The notes below the pieces were generated by a model. That model saw only the letters and a list, made by a program, of their open reading frames with translations, did no database searches and was not told the origin of the DNA. Below are positions 42,239 to 51,575 of a stretch of 64,000 nt of DNA, one piece after another (position 1 is the first letter of the stretch; every line of letters begins with the position of its first letter). This DNA comes from CAZGAQ01 sp964523405 (lineage in GTDB: Bacteria > Planctomycetota > Phycisphaerae > UBA1845 > Fen-1342): contig CAZGAQ010000004.1 in the NCBI GenBank assembly GCA_964523405.1, positions 1 through 64,000 of the forward strand. The letters run 5' to 3'. A program made the position numbers and the translations under genes.

Positions 42239-42559
42239 TGTTGTGCCTCCCAAGAAGTTGCCCATAAGCCGGGTGGGGTGGGCGTCCCGCCCGCCTCACG
42301 GCGGCCAAGATGGCCACCCCACCCACGCGCAAGCGACTCCGACGCAGTACACTAGCGAGCGGCGCGCCGCAGCCCCGGTCACACACCGGCGAACCCGTTG
42401 CGTCGCCCGAACGTACAAATCTCGGCCACGCAGATTCCCAATCGGCGCGGGTTCGTGCTACCGTCCTCATCGCGCAACATCGGCACCTGCCCGTGACACC
42501 GGCGCACGCCCGGCGTCCCGACGGCGGACGCGCCCCGCCCGCGGGCCCAGGAGATCAAC
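42239..42559. repeat. Gap with second copy of the GGGTGGGG repeat
   Basis: Positions 42271-42294 match 19734-19757 exactly over 24 bases. Here the block continues to a GGCGGCC...GGCCACCCCACCC arm (about 42300-42325), forming an imperfect inverted repeat. The rest of the 321-base gap shows no gene. Confidence 0.6.
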
Positions 42560-44941
42560 ATGACGATGCTCTGCCTCCATCTCGCCCTCCGGCGCGGCGC
42601 CGGCCTGTGCCTGGCTGTCGCCTGCGCTGCCGCTTGTCGTGCGGAACCCCCGTCTTCGTCACCACCTGCCGCCGCACCCGCCTCGCGCCCCGCCCTCAGC
42701 ATCACCGGCCAGGTCGTCGACGCCACCCCTGACTACGCGCAGCTCGACTTCGACAAACTGGCCAGCGCGAAATCGGAGGACGACTTGCGCCAGTTCTTCG
42801 CCGCCCTGACGCGCGAACGCCCCGCCGCCCAGGCCACCGTCCGCCTCCGCGCGCGCAAGACCACCCAGGAAACGACGGCCGACGCCGACGGCAAATTCAC
42901 GTTCCGCGACCTGCAACTCCACCAGAGCTACGACGTCTCCGCCGAGTGGCCTTCCCCCCTCTACACCGGCGACCAGGCCCGCCTCGCAACCGCCACCGTG
43001 CACATCGATGAGCTCGCCGGCTCCCGCACCGTCACCTTGCGCCTCCGCGCCGACGGCATCGTCATCCGCGGCCGCCTGACCGACCCCAACGGCCAACCCG
43101 TGGTCGGCGCCAAGGTGCGCGGCGAACCGTACCCCGTTCCGGAAACGAACGAGGCCACGCCCCCCACCCGCCACGCGGTCTCCGACGCCGCCGGCTATTA
43201 CGAGCTGCGCGACCTGGGGCCGCCGCAACACATCCACAAGATCGCCGGCTACCTCAACGGCGGCGATCCCACCGAGGGCGGCCAGTACTCCTTCTACACC
43301 GAGGTGCTCGTCGAGGCGGGCAGCCACGTCCAGCCCCTCAACCGCGTGCCGCGCATCCCGCTCGTCACCGCAGATGTGCTCGTCCCCGCGCGCCGCTACT
43401 TGCAGGCCCTCGCCCAGGCCGAGGCCACGCTCCGCCCGGACGGCCGCCGCAACATCAAGGGCGAGCAACCCAACCTGCCCCTGCCCGCCAGCCACGGCAA
43501 CATCATCACCGGCATCGATATCGTGCTCGACCCCGCGCCGGCCTCCGCTTCGTTAACCGGACGCCTCATCGACACGAAAGGTCAACCGCGCCCCCAGCGC
43601 GTGCTGGTCTTCACAGCCACCAAGAGCGGCCCCGGCGTGGATTACGTATCGAGTCAGAAGTCGGTCACTGTCGCCACCGGCGACGACGGCGCCTTCGCCC
43701 TGCCGAGTCTCGCGCCCGGACACTACTCCGTCCAGCTGGCCGGTGCGCCGCCGCAGCCCTGGTCGTTCTACCAGGTGCCGGTCGAAAACGGCGCGCTGCG
43801 CGTCGAGCCCGGGCAGCGTGTACCCGACCTCAAGCTCGTGATCAACCCCCCCGAAGACTTCGCCATCTCCGGATTCGTGCACGACGCACGCGGGAACCCC
43901 GTGAAGGGCTACTACGTATCAACCGCCATCCCCTCCGGCTTCCCCTGGCAGGCCTCCACCGACGACACCGGCGCCTATCGCCTCGTCGGCCTCGACGGCA
44001 CCGGCCTGACCAGCTTCCGCGTCAGCTTCGGCAACAGCGGTCTCTCAATCACCGATATCCCGCTCCACGCGACCGGCGTCAACCTGGTCATCCCAGACCG
44101 CGGCCGCATCGCGGGCGTCGTTCGCAATGCGAAGACCGGCGCGGCCGTCGAGCCGGAACAGATCAGCGTGCCGAGCGTGCGTCTGCCCGACAGCGGCGCC
44201 GTTTGGGAGAAGCCCGACATTCGCCTTGAACAACAGCCCGACGGTCACTTCACGCTGTCGAACATCCCCGCCGGTGAAGCGACCATCGTGGTCCGCGCCA
44301 CGGGCTTGGGTACCCAGCGCTTTGAGTCGCAGGTCGCGGCCGACAAGACCAGCAACGTGGAGTGCAAGCTGCAAGGCCCGGCTGTGCTGGAGGGACGCAC
44401 CACGCTCGATGGCCAGCCCAAGGGTACAACCATCGTCATTGCTGATCAGTGGCTTCATTCAAACGCAGACGGGACGTTCCGCTTCGACCAATTCGCCAAC
44501 GGCGAATACGCGGTGTGGTTCCCGGGCGGGGACTACAGCAACGGCAACGGCTGGTCGTATCGCAGCGCCACGGTCACGCTGAAGTCCGGCGAAACCACCC
44601 GCCTCGACATGGAACTGGGCGGTACGGCCGAGATTCGCGGCACGTTCACGTTCCCCGATGACGACGACAACTACGCGCTACGCCTCGCCACCCAGCCCGC
44701 TCCGCACGGCTGGTCTGCCGGCAGCCCGTCGGCCGACGACGGCGTCGTCGCCTTTGCTGCCGTACCCAAATCCGGCGACGAGTACCGCCTGCGCAGCCTC
44801 GCCCCTGGGCGCTATCACCTGCTCGTCGGGCGGCAACTCCCCGCCTTCCAGCATCACTACCAGTTGGTGCGCAGCAAGACCATCGACGTGCAGGCCAGCG
44901 AGACTCTCGCGCTCGATCTGGACCTGACCAAACCGCAGTGA
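42560..44941 (+). CDS. Secreted multi-domain protein with carboxypeptidase-regulatory-like (Ig-fold) repeats
   Basis: This 793-residue protein has an N-terminal export signal ending AVACAAAC, so it may be a lipoprotein. At least four CarboxypepD_reg-like beta-sandwich modules follow: ITGQVVDATPDYA, VIRGRLTDPNGQPVVGAKVR, ASLTGRLIDTKGQPRPQRVL and AISGFVHDARGNPVKGYYVS, each followed by a DxxGxYxLxxL-type strand (DAAGYYELRDL, DDTGAYRLVGL). Such domains are structural spacers on surface proteins of planctomycetes. No catalytic domain was recognised. AGGAG lies six bases before the ATG at 42560. Confidence 0.8.
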   Translation: MTMLCLHLALRRGAGLCLAVACAAACRAEPPSSSPPAAAPASRPALSITGQVVDATPDYAQLDFDKLASAKSEDDLRQFFAALTRERPAAQATVRLRARKTTQETTADADGKFTFRDLQLHQSYDVSAEWPSPLYTGDQARLATATVHIDELAGSRTVTLRLRADGIVIRGRLTDPNGQPVVGAKVRGEPYPVPETNEATPPTRHAVSDAAGYYELRDLGPPQHIHKIAGYLNGGDPTEGGQYSFYTEVLVEAGSHVQPLNRVPRIPLVTADVLVPARRYLQALAQAEATLRPDGRRNIKGEQPNLPLPASHGNIITGIDIVLDPAPASASLTGRLIDTKGQPRPQRVLVFTATKSGPGVDYVSSQKSVTVATGDDGAFALPSLAPGHYSVQLAGAPPQPWSFYQVPVENGALRVEPGQRVPDLKLVINPPEDFAISGFVHDARGNPVKGYYVSTAIPSGFPWQASTDDTGAYRLVGLDGTGLTSFRVSFGNSGLSITDIPLHATGVNLVIPDRGRIAGVVRNAKTGAAVEPEQISVPSVRLPDSGAVWEKPDIRLEQQPDGHFTLSNIPAGEATIVVRATGLGTQRFESQVAADKTSNVECKLQGPAVLEGRTTLDGQPKGTTIVIADQWLHSNADGTFRFDQFANGEYAVWFPGGDYSNGNGWSYRSATVTLKSGETTRLDMELGGTAEIRGTFTFPDDDDNYALRLATQPAPHGWSAGSPSADDGVVAFAAVPKSGDEYRLRSLAPGRYHLLVGRQLPAFQHHYQLVRSKTIDVQASETLALDLDLTKPQ

Positions 44942-44964
44942 TGCCCCCCAAAACGGATGGACCC

Positions 44965-46188
44965 CTACGGCGCCTCCGGCAGCGCATAACGCAGCACCAG
45001 CGCACTGGGACACACGGGATACGCGATCTTGATGCGAAAGCCGTGAAACTCCGTCGGCTTCCAGCCCGTGCGGTCAAACATCGCCTGTACCATCTGGCTG
45101 TAACGCCGGACCTCCGGTGTCGCCAACGGCAGCGGCCCCGTCCCCAAATCCTGCACCGGCTCGTTCAGCGGCAGCCGGTTGCGTTCACGCCCGCGCCCCG
45201 GATACGGCACGGATGCTCCCAGCTCGCTGTAGAGCGTCGGCGTCGGTGGAATCGCGAAGGTAAACTGCTCGTGAAAGAACAGGTCGAGGATCAAGAGCTC
45301 CGACGGCGTATCACACATCGCCGTGTGCTCCCCGAGCTCGTTCGCCGGTGTGCGATAGTACGGAATCCCCCGGTGCATGGTGCCGACCACGCAGGTCAGC
45401 GCACCAGTGTTGCCCACCGGACCTTCGACCAACTCGAAGCTCGTACCGGTCGCATCCACGAAACGCCGTAGCTCGGGCAGAGGTTGCGAACAAAAGTCGC
45501 CCATCAGCGGTGCCTGATCCCGCCCACCAAAGCGCGGGTCAATCGCCTCCGACGCCGACGTGTCCATCTCCGTACCGTCATCGTTGTTCGCATGCCGCGC
45601 CGCCATCACCCACGTCACATCCGGCCGCAGTCGCCGGAAGTCCACCAGCGCGCTGAGCGAGGCGAAGTCCAGCAGCCCCTGCTCGCGCCCGGGCCCCACC
45701 AGCCCCACCTTCAGCATCACGCGCGTCTGCACCCCCCACACATAGCTCGCCCCCTGAAACAGCAGCTTCCGATGATACTCGTCCCGTTGCTGCCGCCCCG
45801 CCGCGCTGAGCTCACTCCCCATCATCTCCAGGGTCGCCCGATCGCCCGAGTGCACACGAATCAACCGCTCGTACTCGTGGATCGCCCCGCGCGCGGTTTC
45901 GACGAGCGCCGGACTGGCCCCCGCTCGTTCGCTGCACCGCAGGAAGATCTTGATCCCCGCCGCCCCCGGCATCTGCTGCAGCACAACCGCGGGATCGTCC
46001 GCCTGCACGATTTTGGAGATCTTCCACGCCAGGTTCTTGTTCAGGCCGAACGAGCGGCTGATCGACTGGGGATCCTGGGGGTCCGCCCCGGTTGATGTCA
46101 GCAGCTCAGAAAACGCTCCACGCACGGTACGAACAACCGCCCGGGCATGGTCCGGAAACGGAAGTGTCGACGGTTCTGAGGTTAGCAT
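44965..46188 (-). CDS. Protein of unknown function with N-terminal HTH-like segment
   Basis: This 407-residue protein is not recognised. An early segment, SISRSFGLNKNLAWKISKIV, looks like a helix-turn-helix and could bind DNA. The rest is a mixed alpha/beta region (FQGASYVWGVQTRVMLKVGL, LDFASLSALVDFRRLRPDVT, TSFELVEGPVGNTGALTCVV) without membrane helices. Cytoplasmic location is likely. It is transcribed divergently from the PEP-CTERM gene at 46485 across an unusually AT-rich space, so it may regulate that gene or itself. The ATG at 46188 gives a polar N-terminus; an in-frame start at 46221 is also possible. Confidence 0.65.
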   Translation of the reverse strand: MLTSEPSTLPFPDHARAVVRTVRGAFSELLTSTGADPQDPQSISRSFGLNKNLAWKISKIVQADDPAVVLQQMPGAAGIKIFLRCSERAGASPALVETARGAIHEYERLIRVHSGDRATLEMMGSELSAAGRQQRDEYHRKLLFQGASYVWGVQTRVMLKVGLVGPGREQGLLDFASLSALVDFRRLRPDVTWVMAARHANNDDGTEMDTSASEAIDPRFGGRDQAPLMGDFCSQPLPELRRFVDATGTSFELVEGPVGNTGALTCVVGTMHRGIPYYRTPANELGEHTAMCDTPSELLILDLFFHEQFTFAIPPTPTLYSELGASVPYPGRGRERNRLPLNEPVQDLGTGPLPLATPEVRRYSQMVQAMFDRTGWKPTEFHGFRIKIAYPVCPSALVLRYALPEAP

Positions 46189-46484
46189 ACGCCTACCACT
46201 CGAATGTGCGCCGGCGATCATAGCCGACGCGAGGCACCTCGGCGAGCCGGCCGCCGCGATGAAGCACCCCCGCCCTGGGCAGCTTCGGCACGTCTCTAAC
46301 CGGTTTGGACGCGATTATACCACGATTCGCACGAATATTCCTCAGGAATTTCTCTGCGAACAATTTTGCGGAATATCGCAAAAATAGTTGCAGAAAAAAT
46401 CGCAGATGTATAACCTCGACTCTGTTACGCCGTGCTTGTTGCGCGGCCACCAAATCCGCCCGGAGAAGGCAGAAGGAGGAACTC
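46189..46484. promoter_or_regulatory. AT-rich divergent regulatory region
   Basis: About 130 bases (46310-46435) are far richer in A and T than the window. They include the inverted repeat TTTTGCG (46364-46370) and CGCAAAA (46377-46383), then TTGCAG and TATAAC (46429-46434 region) motifs upstream of the 46485 gene. It probably holds promoters for both flanking genes. The palindrome is a candidate operator. Confidence 0.5.
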
Positions 46485-47093
46485 ATGAACCTGCAGCGCA
46501 TGCTCATCGCCGCGTTCCTGGTCGCCGGCGCGACCCTGGCCTATGGCGTCCCCCGCATCACTCCCGTGGACGAGTTCATGGGTGACATGTGGGAAGGCTT
46601 CGAGAACGTCGATACCCCCGGCGCCCACCCAGGCCCCATCACCATCCTCGGCGGCCACGGCACCGTCCACGATACCCTGACCCAAATGATCGTCTTCACC
46701 TATGCCTGGTCGGGCCCGGCCGGAGACGTCCTTCCCTACAACGGCAACCTCTTCGAAGGCACCATCGCCGGCCCCCTCGTCTACACTTTCGACGTCCCCG
46801 TCACGCAGTTCGGCGGCTACTTCACGACGCCGGGTACGATCCCGGATGGCACCGTCACCTTCCGCGATGCGGCCGGCGAGATCATCGACACCGTCTCCAT
46901 GACTCTGACCCCCGTGCAGTGGGCCTGGCAGGGTTGGGCCAGCGTCGTCCCGATCCACTCGGTCGAAATCCTCAGCAATAACATCCCGACCTGCAGCACC
47001 CTGTGCGACGACATCATGATCACCACAGTCCCCGAACCCAGCGCGCTCGCCCTCCTCGCGGCCGGCGTCTGCCTGGTCGTCCGGCGCCGCTAG
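46485..47093 (+). CDS. PEP-CTERM secreted protein
   Basis: This 202-residue protein starts MNLQRMLIAAFLVAGATLAY as a signal peptide and ends VPEPSALALLAAGVCLVVRRR-like, a PEP-CTERM sorting signal. The middle (VTQFGGYFTTPGTIPDGTVT, FRDAAGEIIDTVSMTL) resembles a beta-sandwich surface domain. Function unknown. GAAGGAGGA precedes the ATG at 46485. The next PEP-CTERM gene follows after 83 bases, so both may be co-expressed and anchored by the same exosortase system, which is not in the window. Confidence 0.85.
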   Translation: MNLQRMLIAAFLVAGATLAYGVPRITPVDEFMGDMWEGFENVDTPGAHPGPITILGGHGTVHDTLTQMIVFTYAWSGPAGDVLPYNGNLFEGTIAGPLVYTFDVPVTQFGGYFTTPGTIPDGTVTFRDAAGEIIDTVSMTLTPVQWAWQGWASVVPIHSVEILSNNIPTCSTLCDDIMITTVPEPSALALLAAGVCLVVRRR

Positions 47094-47176
47094 TTCATCA
47101 CGTGTCCCATGTGATGAGTGAATCCTGTCCCTGTATGCGGCCTCGGCCGCCAGCCACTCCGATTGGAGGAGGAATC

Positions 47177-48052
47177 ATGCGGAAAGTCACTCTGGGCCTC
47201 GCGCTGCTGCTGCTCGCCGGCACCACCGCCAACGCCGCCACGATCTACGCCACCAACGTCCTTACCCGGCCCTACAACGGCCCCGACATGCTGATCAAGT
47301 TCGATTCGTCGAATCCGTCGGCCTACACCGTCATCGGCTCCACCGGCATCAACAACTACAGCTTCGGTGGCCTCGACTTTGACGCCGAGGGCAACCTTTG
47401 GGGCTACATCACCGACAACAAAACTACCGGCGGCGCCGCCAGCGGCCTGTACAGAATCAACAAGGAAACCGGCGCCGCCACCTTGCAGGGCACCGTCGGC
47501 CCCCAAAGCCTGCAGGACCTCGCCTTCAACCCCGTCGACAACCAGATGTACGGCATCCGCACTCAGAACAACGTCTCGAAGCTCTACCGCGTCAACCTCA
47601 CAACGGGCGCTGTCACCAGCGTCGGTACGTTCACGGGCCTGCCGGCTGAAAACCACGTCATGAGCTTCGCTATCGATGCCACGGGCAGTTACTACGTCCA
47701 CGACCTGAACGTGGACAAGATCTTCAAGGGCGCCGGCCTGGCCCTCACCGAGTTGTATACGCTGCCCCAGGACACGAACTTCAGCCAAGGCATGACCATC
47801 GACTGGGCCCACGGCGACATCGGCTACCACGCCGCCGTCGGCTATGGCGTCTATCCCCATTACTTCAGCCAGCTCAACACGTTCCTCACCGACGGCTCGG
47901 CCTACGAACTCGGCCCGGATTTCGGTCCGGAGCTGCCTGACAACCTCCCGCCGGTCGAGTGCGGCGACCTCGCCATCGACCCGACCGCCGTTCCCGAGCC
48001 CACTGGAATTCTCCTCCTCCTGTCGATCGGCGCGCTCGTGCGGCGCCGCTAA
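47177..48052 (+). CDS. PEP-CTERM secreted beta-propeller-like protein
   Basis: This 291-residue protein has the signal peptide MRKVTLGLALLLLAGTTANA and a C-terminal VPEPTGILLLLSIGALVRRR. Between them, repeated short blocks (FGGLDFDAEGNLWGYITDNK, LQDLAFNPVDNQMYGIRTQN, LYRVNLTTGAVTSVGTFTGL) look like blades of an NHL or DUF4394-type beta-propeller. It is probably an extracellular protein of unknown ligand. GGAGGAGG precedes the ATG at 47177; the longer frame from 47003 overlaps the previous gene and is rejected. Confidence 0.85.
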   Translation: MRKVTLGLALLLLAGTTANAATIYATNVLTRPYNGPDMLIKFDSSNPSAYTVIGSTGINNYSFGGLDFDAEGNLWGYITDNKTTGGAASGLYRINKETGAATLQGTVGPQSLQDLAFNPVDNQMYGIRTQNNVSKLYRVNLTTGAVTSVGTFTGLPAENHVMSFAIDATGSYYVHDLNVDKIFKGAGLALTELYTLPQDTNFSQGMTIDWAHGDIGYHAAVGYGVYPHYFSQLNTFLTDGSAYELGPDFGPELPDNLPPVECGDLAIDPTAVPEPTGILLLLSIGALVRRR

Positions 48053-48080
48053 GGCCTGCTGCCCTGCGGCCTCCTCCTAC

Positions 48081-48113
48081 GGGCCTCGCCCTGACCGGCG
48101 GGGCCCTTTTCTT
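48081..48113 (+). terminator. Intrinsic terminator
   Basis: GGGCCTCGCC (48081-48090) pairs with GGCGGGGCCC (48097-48106) around CTGACC, with one T-G pair, followed by TTTTCTTT. It ends the PEP-CTERM transcript. Confidence 0.85.
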
Positions 48114-48207
48114 TGCGCGCGCACGTAGTCGCGCGGACCCTGCCAAGTGATACTTCCCAGCGCCGTCTCCTAAAAGTCCCGGCCAGGTACTCGGCGAGAG
48201 CGATGTG

Positions 48208-49440
48208 ATGGGCACGCGCGTACACTACAAACACGGCAGGCAAGCCGCAGGGCTGCTGGCTCTGCTGGCCAGCCTCGCCGTGCCCGTCATCGGCTGCGCC
48301 ACGGTGTCGCGTTCGACGTTCACCAACCCCATCGCCCCCGGCGCCGACCCGTGGGTCATCCGCCACAACGGCCACTACTACTTCTGCAGCTCGCGGCAGA
48401 ACACGATCCGCATCGCCTGCTCCGAACGCTTGACCGCCCCCCTGGACTGGCACGTCGTCTGGCGCGCCTCGCGCGCCGGCTGGAATCGTGCCATGGTCTG
48501 GGCCCCCGAGCTCCACCGCCTCCAGGGCCGTTGGTACATCTACTATGCCGCCAGCGCCCGCGACAACAACACGCATCGCGTCGGCGTCCTCGCCGCCCTC
48601 ACCGATGACCCGCTCGGCGAATACTATGACTGTGGCCCGCTCTACACCGGTGACCAACTTCCCGGTGATCTACCCACCGCGGTTCGCTCAACGTCGGATC
48701 CGACCGCCACCGACCGGCCCCCCAACAACTCGCCACCGCGCGCTACCGACTGGCCCACCAACCGCTGGGCCATCGATGCCACCGTCCTCGACCACGCCGG
48801 TCGCCTCTACCTCATCTGGTCCGGCTGGCCTGCTGACGAGGACGTGCAGTACCTCTACATCGCCCCGCTTTCGAACCCGACCGCCGTCGCCGGCCCGCGC
48901 GTCCGCCTCTGCAACAACACCGACTACCCCTGGGAACGCGTCGACGACGACCCGCGCCCACGCGGCCTGCACGAAGGCCCCGAAGTCCTCACCCACGCTG
49001 GCCGCACCTTCCTGATCTACTCCTGCAGCGCCTCCTGGCTGCCCAGCTACAAGCTCGGCCTGCTCGAACTCGTCGGTGACGACCCGCTTTGCCCGGAGAA
49101 TTGGCGCAAGTCCCCCGAGCCCGTCTTCACCACCAGCGATTCCCCCGCGCCCGCCGGCCGGCCCGTGCCCTCTCAGCAGACGGCCTCCTCCGCATCGAGC
49201 AACGCGGTTGCCCGCACCGGCCCGCTCGGCGTCGGCCACGCCAGCTTCACGGTCTCGCCCGACGGCACCGAGAACTGGATCGTCTACCACGCCAAATCGA
49301 AACCCACCCCCGGCTGGCCCGATCGCATGATCTGCGCCCAGCCCTTCACCTGGACCCCCGACGGCCAACCCGATTTCGGCTCACCGGTTCCTTGGGGTGC
49401 GCAATTGCCGCAACCGGCGGGAAGCCCTGCCGGCCCGTAG
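48208..49440 (+). CDS. GH43-like glycosidase lipoprotein
   Basis: This 410-residue protein has an export signal ending LAVPVIGC, a fair lipobox with the modified cysteine near residue 30. The catalytic five-bladed propeller starts NPIAPGADPWVIRHNGHYYF (D in ADPW as base), continues MVWAPELHRLQGRWYIYYAA and AIDATVLDHAGRLYLIWSGW (D as pKa modulator) and HEGPEVLTHAGRTFLIYSCS (E as acid), a GH43-type order. GH43 enzymes act on arabinan, xylan or galactan side chains; which one is unknown. A 40-residue insertion (STSDPTATDRPPNNSPPRAT) interrupts blade two. ATG 48208 is used; GTG one codon earlier is possible. Confidence 0.85.
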   Translation: MGTRVHYKHGRQAAGLLALLASLAVPVIGCATVSRSTFTNPIAPGADPWVIRHNGHYYFCSSRQNTIRIACSERLTAPLDWHVVWRASRAGWNRAMVWAPELHRLQGRWYIYYAASARDNNTHRVGVLAALTDDPLGEYYDCGPLYTGDQLPGDLPTAVRSTSDPTATDRPPNNSPPRATDWPTNRWAIDATVLDHAGRLYLIWSGWPADEDVQYLYIAPLSNPTAVAGPRVRLCNNTDYPWERVDDDPRPRGLHEGPEVLTHAGRTFLIYSCSASWLPSYKLGLLELVGDDPLCPENWRKSPEPVFTTSDSPAPAGRPVPSQQTASSASSNAVARTGPLGVGHASFTVSPDGTENWIVYHAKSKPTPGWPDRMICAQPFTWTPDGQPDFGSPVPWGAQLPQPAGSPAGP

Positions 49441-49476
49441 GCACGCACTGTGATCGCGAGAGAAGCCGCCCCACTC

Positions 49477-50766
49477 CTACTCCCGCGGCCAGAACACATA
49501 GTCCCCTGTCTCGCCCCACGCCGCCTTGCCGTCCTTCTTGAAGACCGTCCCGCCGTCGTCCTTGCCGTCCTCGCTGACGGAGTACAGCGTCATCGTCTCC
49601 CCCTGCACCTTGTACACGAACGGCTTGCCCGAGAATGGGTCGATCAGCGTCTCCGCCGGCGCCCCCGCCAGCGCGTCCTTCAACTCCGCCGGCCAGCGCC
49701 CGTTCGCCGCGCGATACGCGTGCAATCCCAGCGTCAGGTACGCCCCCCGATATTCCGCGATTTCGCGCGATTGAATCAGAATCACGCGCCAGAGACCCGC
49801 GGCCGTCTCGGCAATCAGAGCGCCCTTCCGCTCCGCCAGCTCCTTTTCGAGTTTGTCCAGGATGGGGCGCGCCTTCGTGTAATCATCAAGCCCGGCAGCC
49901 TTCTGAAGCTGCCCGTAGCACGCGTTGATGTCGCGCACCAATTCCTCCAAGGACTGCGGCGGCTCCAGCTTCTTCGGCTCGCTCTTCGCAGTCAGCACAT
50001 CAGGCTGAGTAAGCGTGTCGTACTTCCCATCGTGATCGGTGTCCTTCAGCCTCCGCTGCACGAGGTCCAACACGAACAGCTTCTCGACGATCATCTGCCG
50101 CACACACGTGCGCGGCGTCGCGTCCGCCTCCCGCAATCGCGCCAGCACGCCGGCCAAGTCGACACCGCGGCTCGCCGTACCCGGCAACACGGCCAGAATC
50201 TCGATGGCATGCTCGTCAATGGCCGCGGCGACAAGATACTGAATCAGCATTGGCTGTGTCTGCAAATGCCGCCTGATTCGCAGCAAACAGACGACATCAT
50301 CCACCGCATCTGCTACCTGCCCTTCCGCCAATCGCAGCCGCGCGCGATAGGACAAGAGCACTGCCGCCCCGCGAATCCGCGCCGCGTCGGGCAACACCAC
50401 GTCAATCAGTGCGCCGGTCTCACCTTTCAACTCGAAATAGCAGTCCGCCTTTCGCGCCGCTGCACAGAGCGCATCGAGCGCCTTCGCGTTCCGGTCCACG
50501 CACTTGCGCACCGTCTCTCGTTCGGCCACCCCCCACTTCTTCATCGCCGGCAGCGCCCCGAGATCGTCGCGCGCCTTGCCGATCTCCTCGAACGTGCTCA
50601 CGGCCTGGCGATACAGCTCCGCGGCGTTGTCCTTCACCTTCGCCCCAAACCCCGCGTTCAGCCACGCCACGTAATCCACCGGCTGGTCCGGATTCGGCGC
50701 CGGCGGCTCGGCCGCCATCACCGCCACCACCCACCACACACTCAGCATCAGGCTCATTGCTCGCAT
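49477..50766 (-). CDS. Secreted protein of unknown function
   Basis: This 429-residue protein has a signal peptide (MRAMSLMLSVWWVVAVMAAE) and a mostly helical body (LYRQAVSTFEEIGKARDDLG, LLSYRARLRLAEGQVADAVD, LLRIRRHLQTQPMLIQYLVA). Its C-terminus (GRWPAELKDALAGAPAETLI, DPFSGKPFVYKVQG, YSVSEDGKDDGG) resembles the end of planctomycete pseudopilin-like and related secreted proteins. No enzyme motif was found. GAGGGA lies five bases before the ATG. It follows the CPBP protease gene by 68 bases on the same strand. Confidence 0.7.
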   Translation of the reverse strand: MRAMSLMLSVWWVVAVMAAEPPAPNPDQPVDYVAWLNAGFGAKVKDNAAELYRQAVSTFEEIGKARDDLGALPAMKKWGVAERETVRKCVDRNAKALDALCAAARKADCYFELKGETGALIDVVLPDAARIRGAAVLLSYRARLRLAEGQVADAVDDVVCLLRIRRHLQTQPMLIQYLVAAAIDEHAIEILAVLPGTASRGVDLAGVLARLREADATPRTCVRQMIVEKLFVLDLVQRRLKDTDHDGKYDTLTQPDVLTAKSEPKKLEPPQSLEELVRDINACYGQLQKAAGLDDYTKARPILDKLEKELAERKGALIAETAAGLWRVILIQSREIAEYRGAYLTLGLHAYRAANGRWPAELKDALAGAPAETLIDPFSGKPFVYKVQGETMTLYSVSEDGKDDGGTVFKKDGKAAWGETGDYVFWPRE

Positions 50767-50834
50767 CGGCTTCCCTCACTCAGACGCACTCTCGGTCCCG
50801 CGCGGGCCTCCCTATGTTCTTACGCAGAACTACA

Positions 50835-51575
50835 TCACCCCCCGTATGACATCCGATTCATCGCAAACTGACACATGTTGAAGAGAAAGTGTGCCAGCAG
50901 CGCCGCGAGCAGGCTTCCCGACCGCACGAACACCGCCGACCAGACAATGAAGATGAAGAACGCTCCGGCCGCATATACCCAGCCACCAGGCAGGTGCGTC
51001 CAGGAAAACAGCGCCGCCGTCAACAGAATGGCCGTCCACCAGGTCCCCGTCACCCGGCGCAAGCGGGGCAGCAGCAGCGCCCGGAAGTAGGCCTCTTCTG
51101 TGATGGCCCCTGCCAGCACCATGACGAGAACGGCCCCCATCGACGTCGGCCCATGTGCGATGCGTGCCAGTGGAGCCATCGGCGCAGACCTCCCGCCGTG
51201 GCGCAAATGGAAGTAGTACACAACCAAGAGCAACACCAGTGGCAGGTAAGCCATCACCGCCCCGGCTATGCCCCACAGCACCTGACTCTCAATCCGCTCG
51301 CGTCGCAACCCGCACGCGCTCGGCGGAAGCTGTTCCAGCCGACACAGCACCCACCCCACCAGCACGATGACACCCGCCAGAATCGCCCGCGGCACGAGCA
51401 GGGACTGCACCGGGTCGAAGGTCCATTCGGCAGGCGCATACCCGCCGTACCACGAGTCGAATTCGATCGCCACCCACCCCAGCAGCAGCAACAACAGCAC
51501 ATCCACCGCCGCCTTGCGGCGCGGCAGTCCCAACAGCAGCAGCGGCGAAGCGTCCGGCAACGGATTACTCGCCAT
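50835..51575 (-). CDS. CPBP-family intramembrane metalloprotease
   Basis: This 246-residue membrane protein has about seven helices and the three CPBP (CAAX protease/bacteriocin-processing) motifs: EEAYFRALL (EExxxR), FSWTH (FxxxH) and AHFLFN (HxxxN). These residues form an intramembrane zinc-dependent peptidase site. Bacterial members process peptides or act in bacteriocin immunity; the substrate here is unknown. Its ATG shares one base with the preceding stop (TAATG), so translation is coupled to the small membrane protein upstream. Confidence 0.88.
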   Translation of the reverse strand: MASNPLPDASPLLLLGLPRRKAAVDVLLLLLLGWVAIEFDSWYGGYAPAEWTFDPVQSLLVPRAILAGVIVLVGWVLCRLEQLPPSACGLRRERIESQVLWGIAGAVMAYLPLVLLLVVYYFHLRHGGRSAPMAPLARIAHGPTSMGAVLVMVLAGAITEEAYFRALLLPRLRRVTGTWWTAILLTAALFSWTHLPGGWVYAAGAFFIFIVWSAVFVRSGSLLAALLAHFLFNMCQFAMNRMSYGG

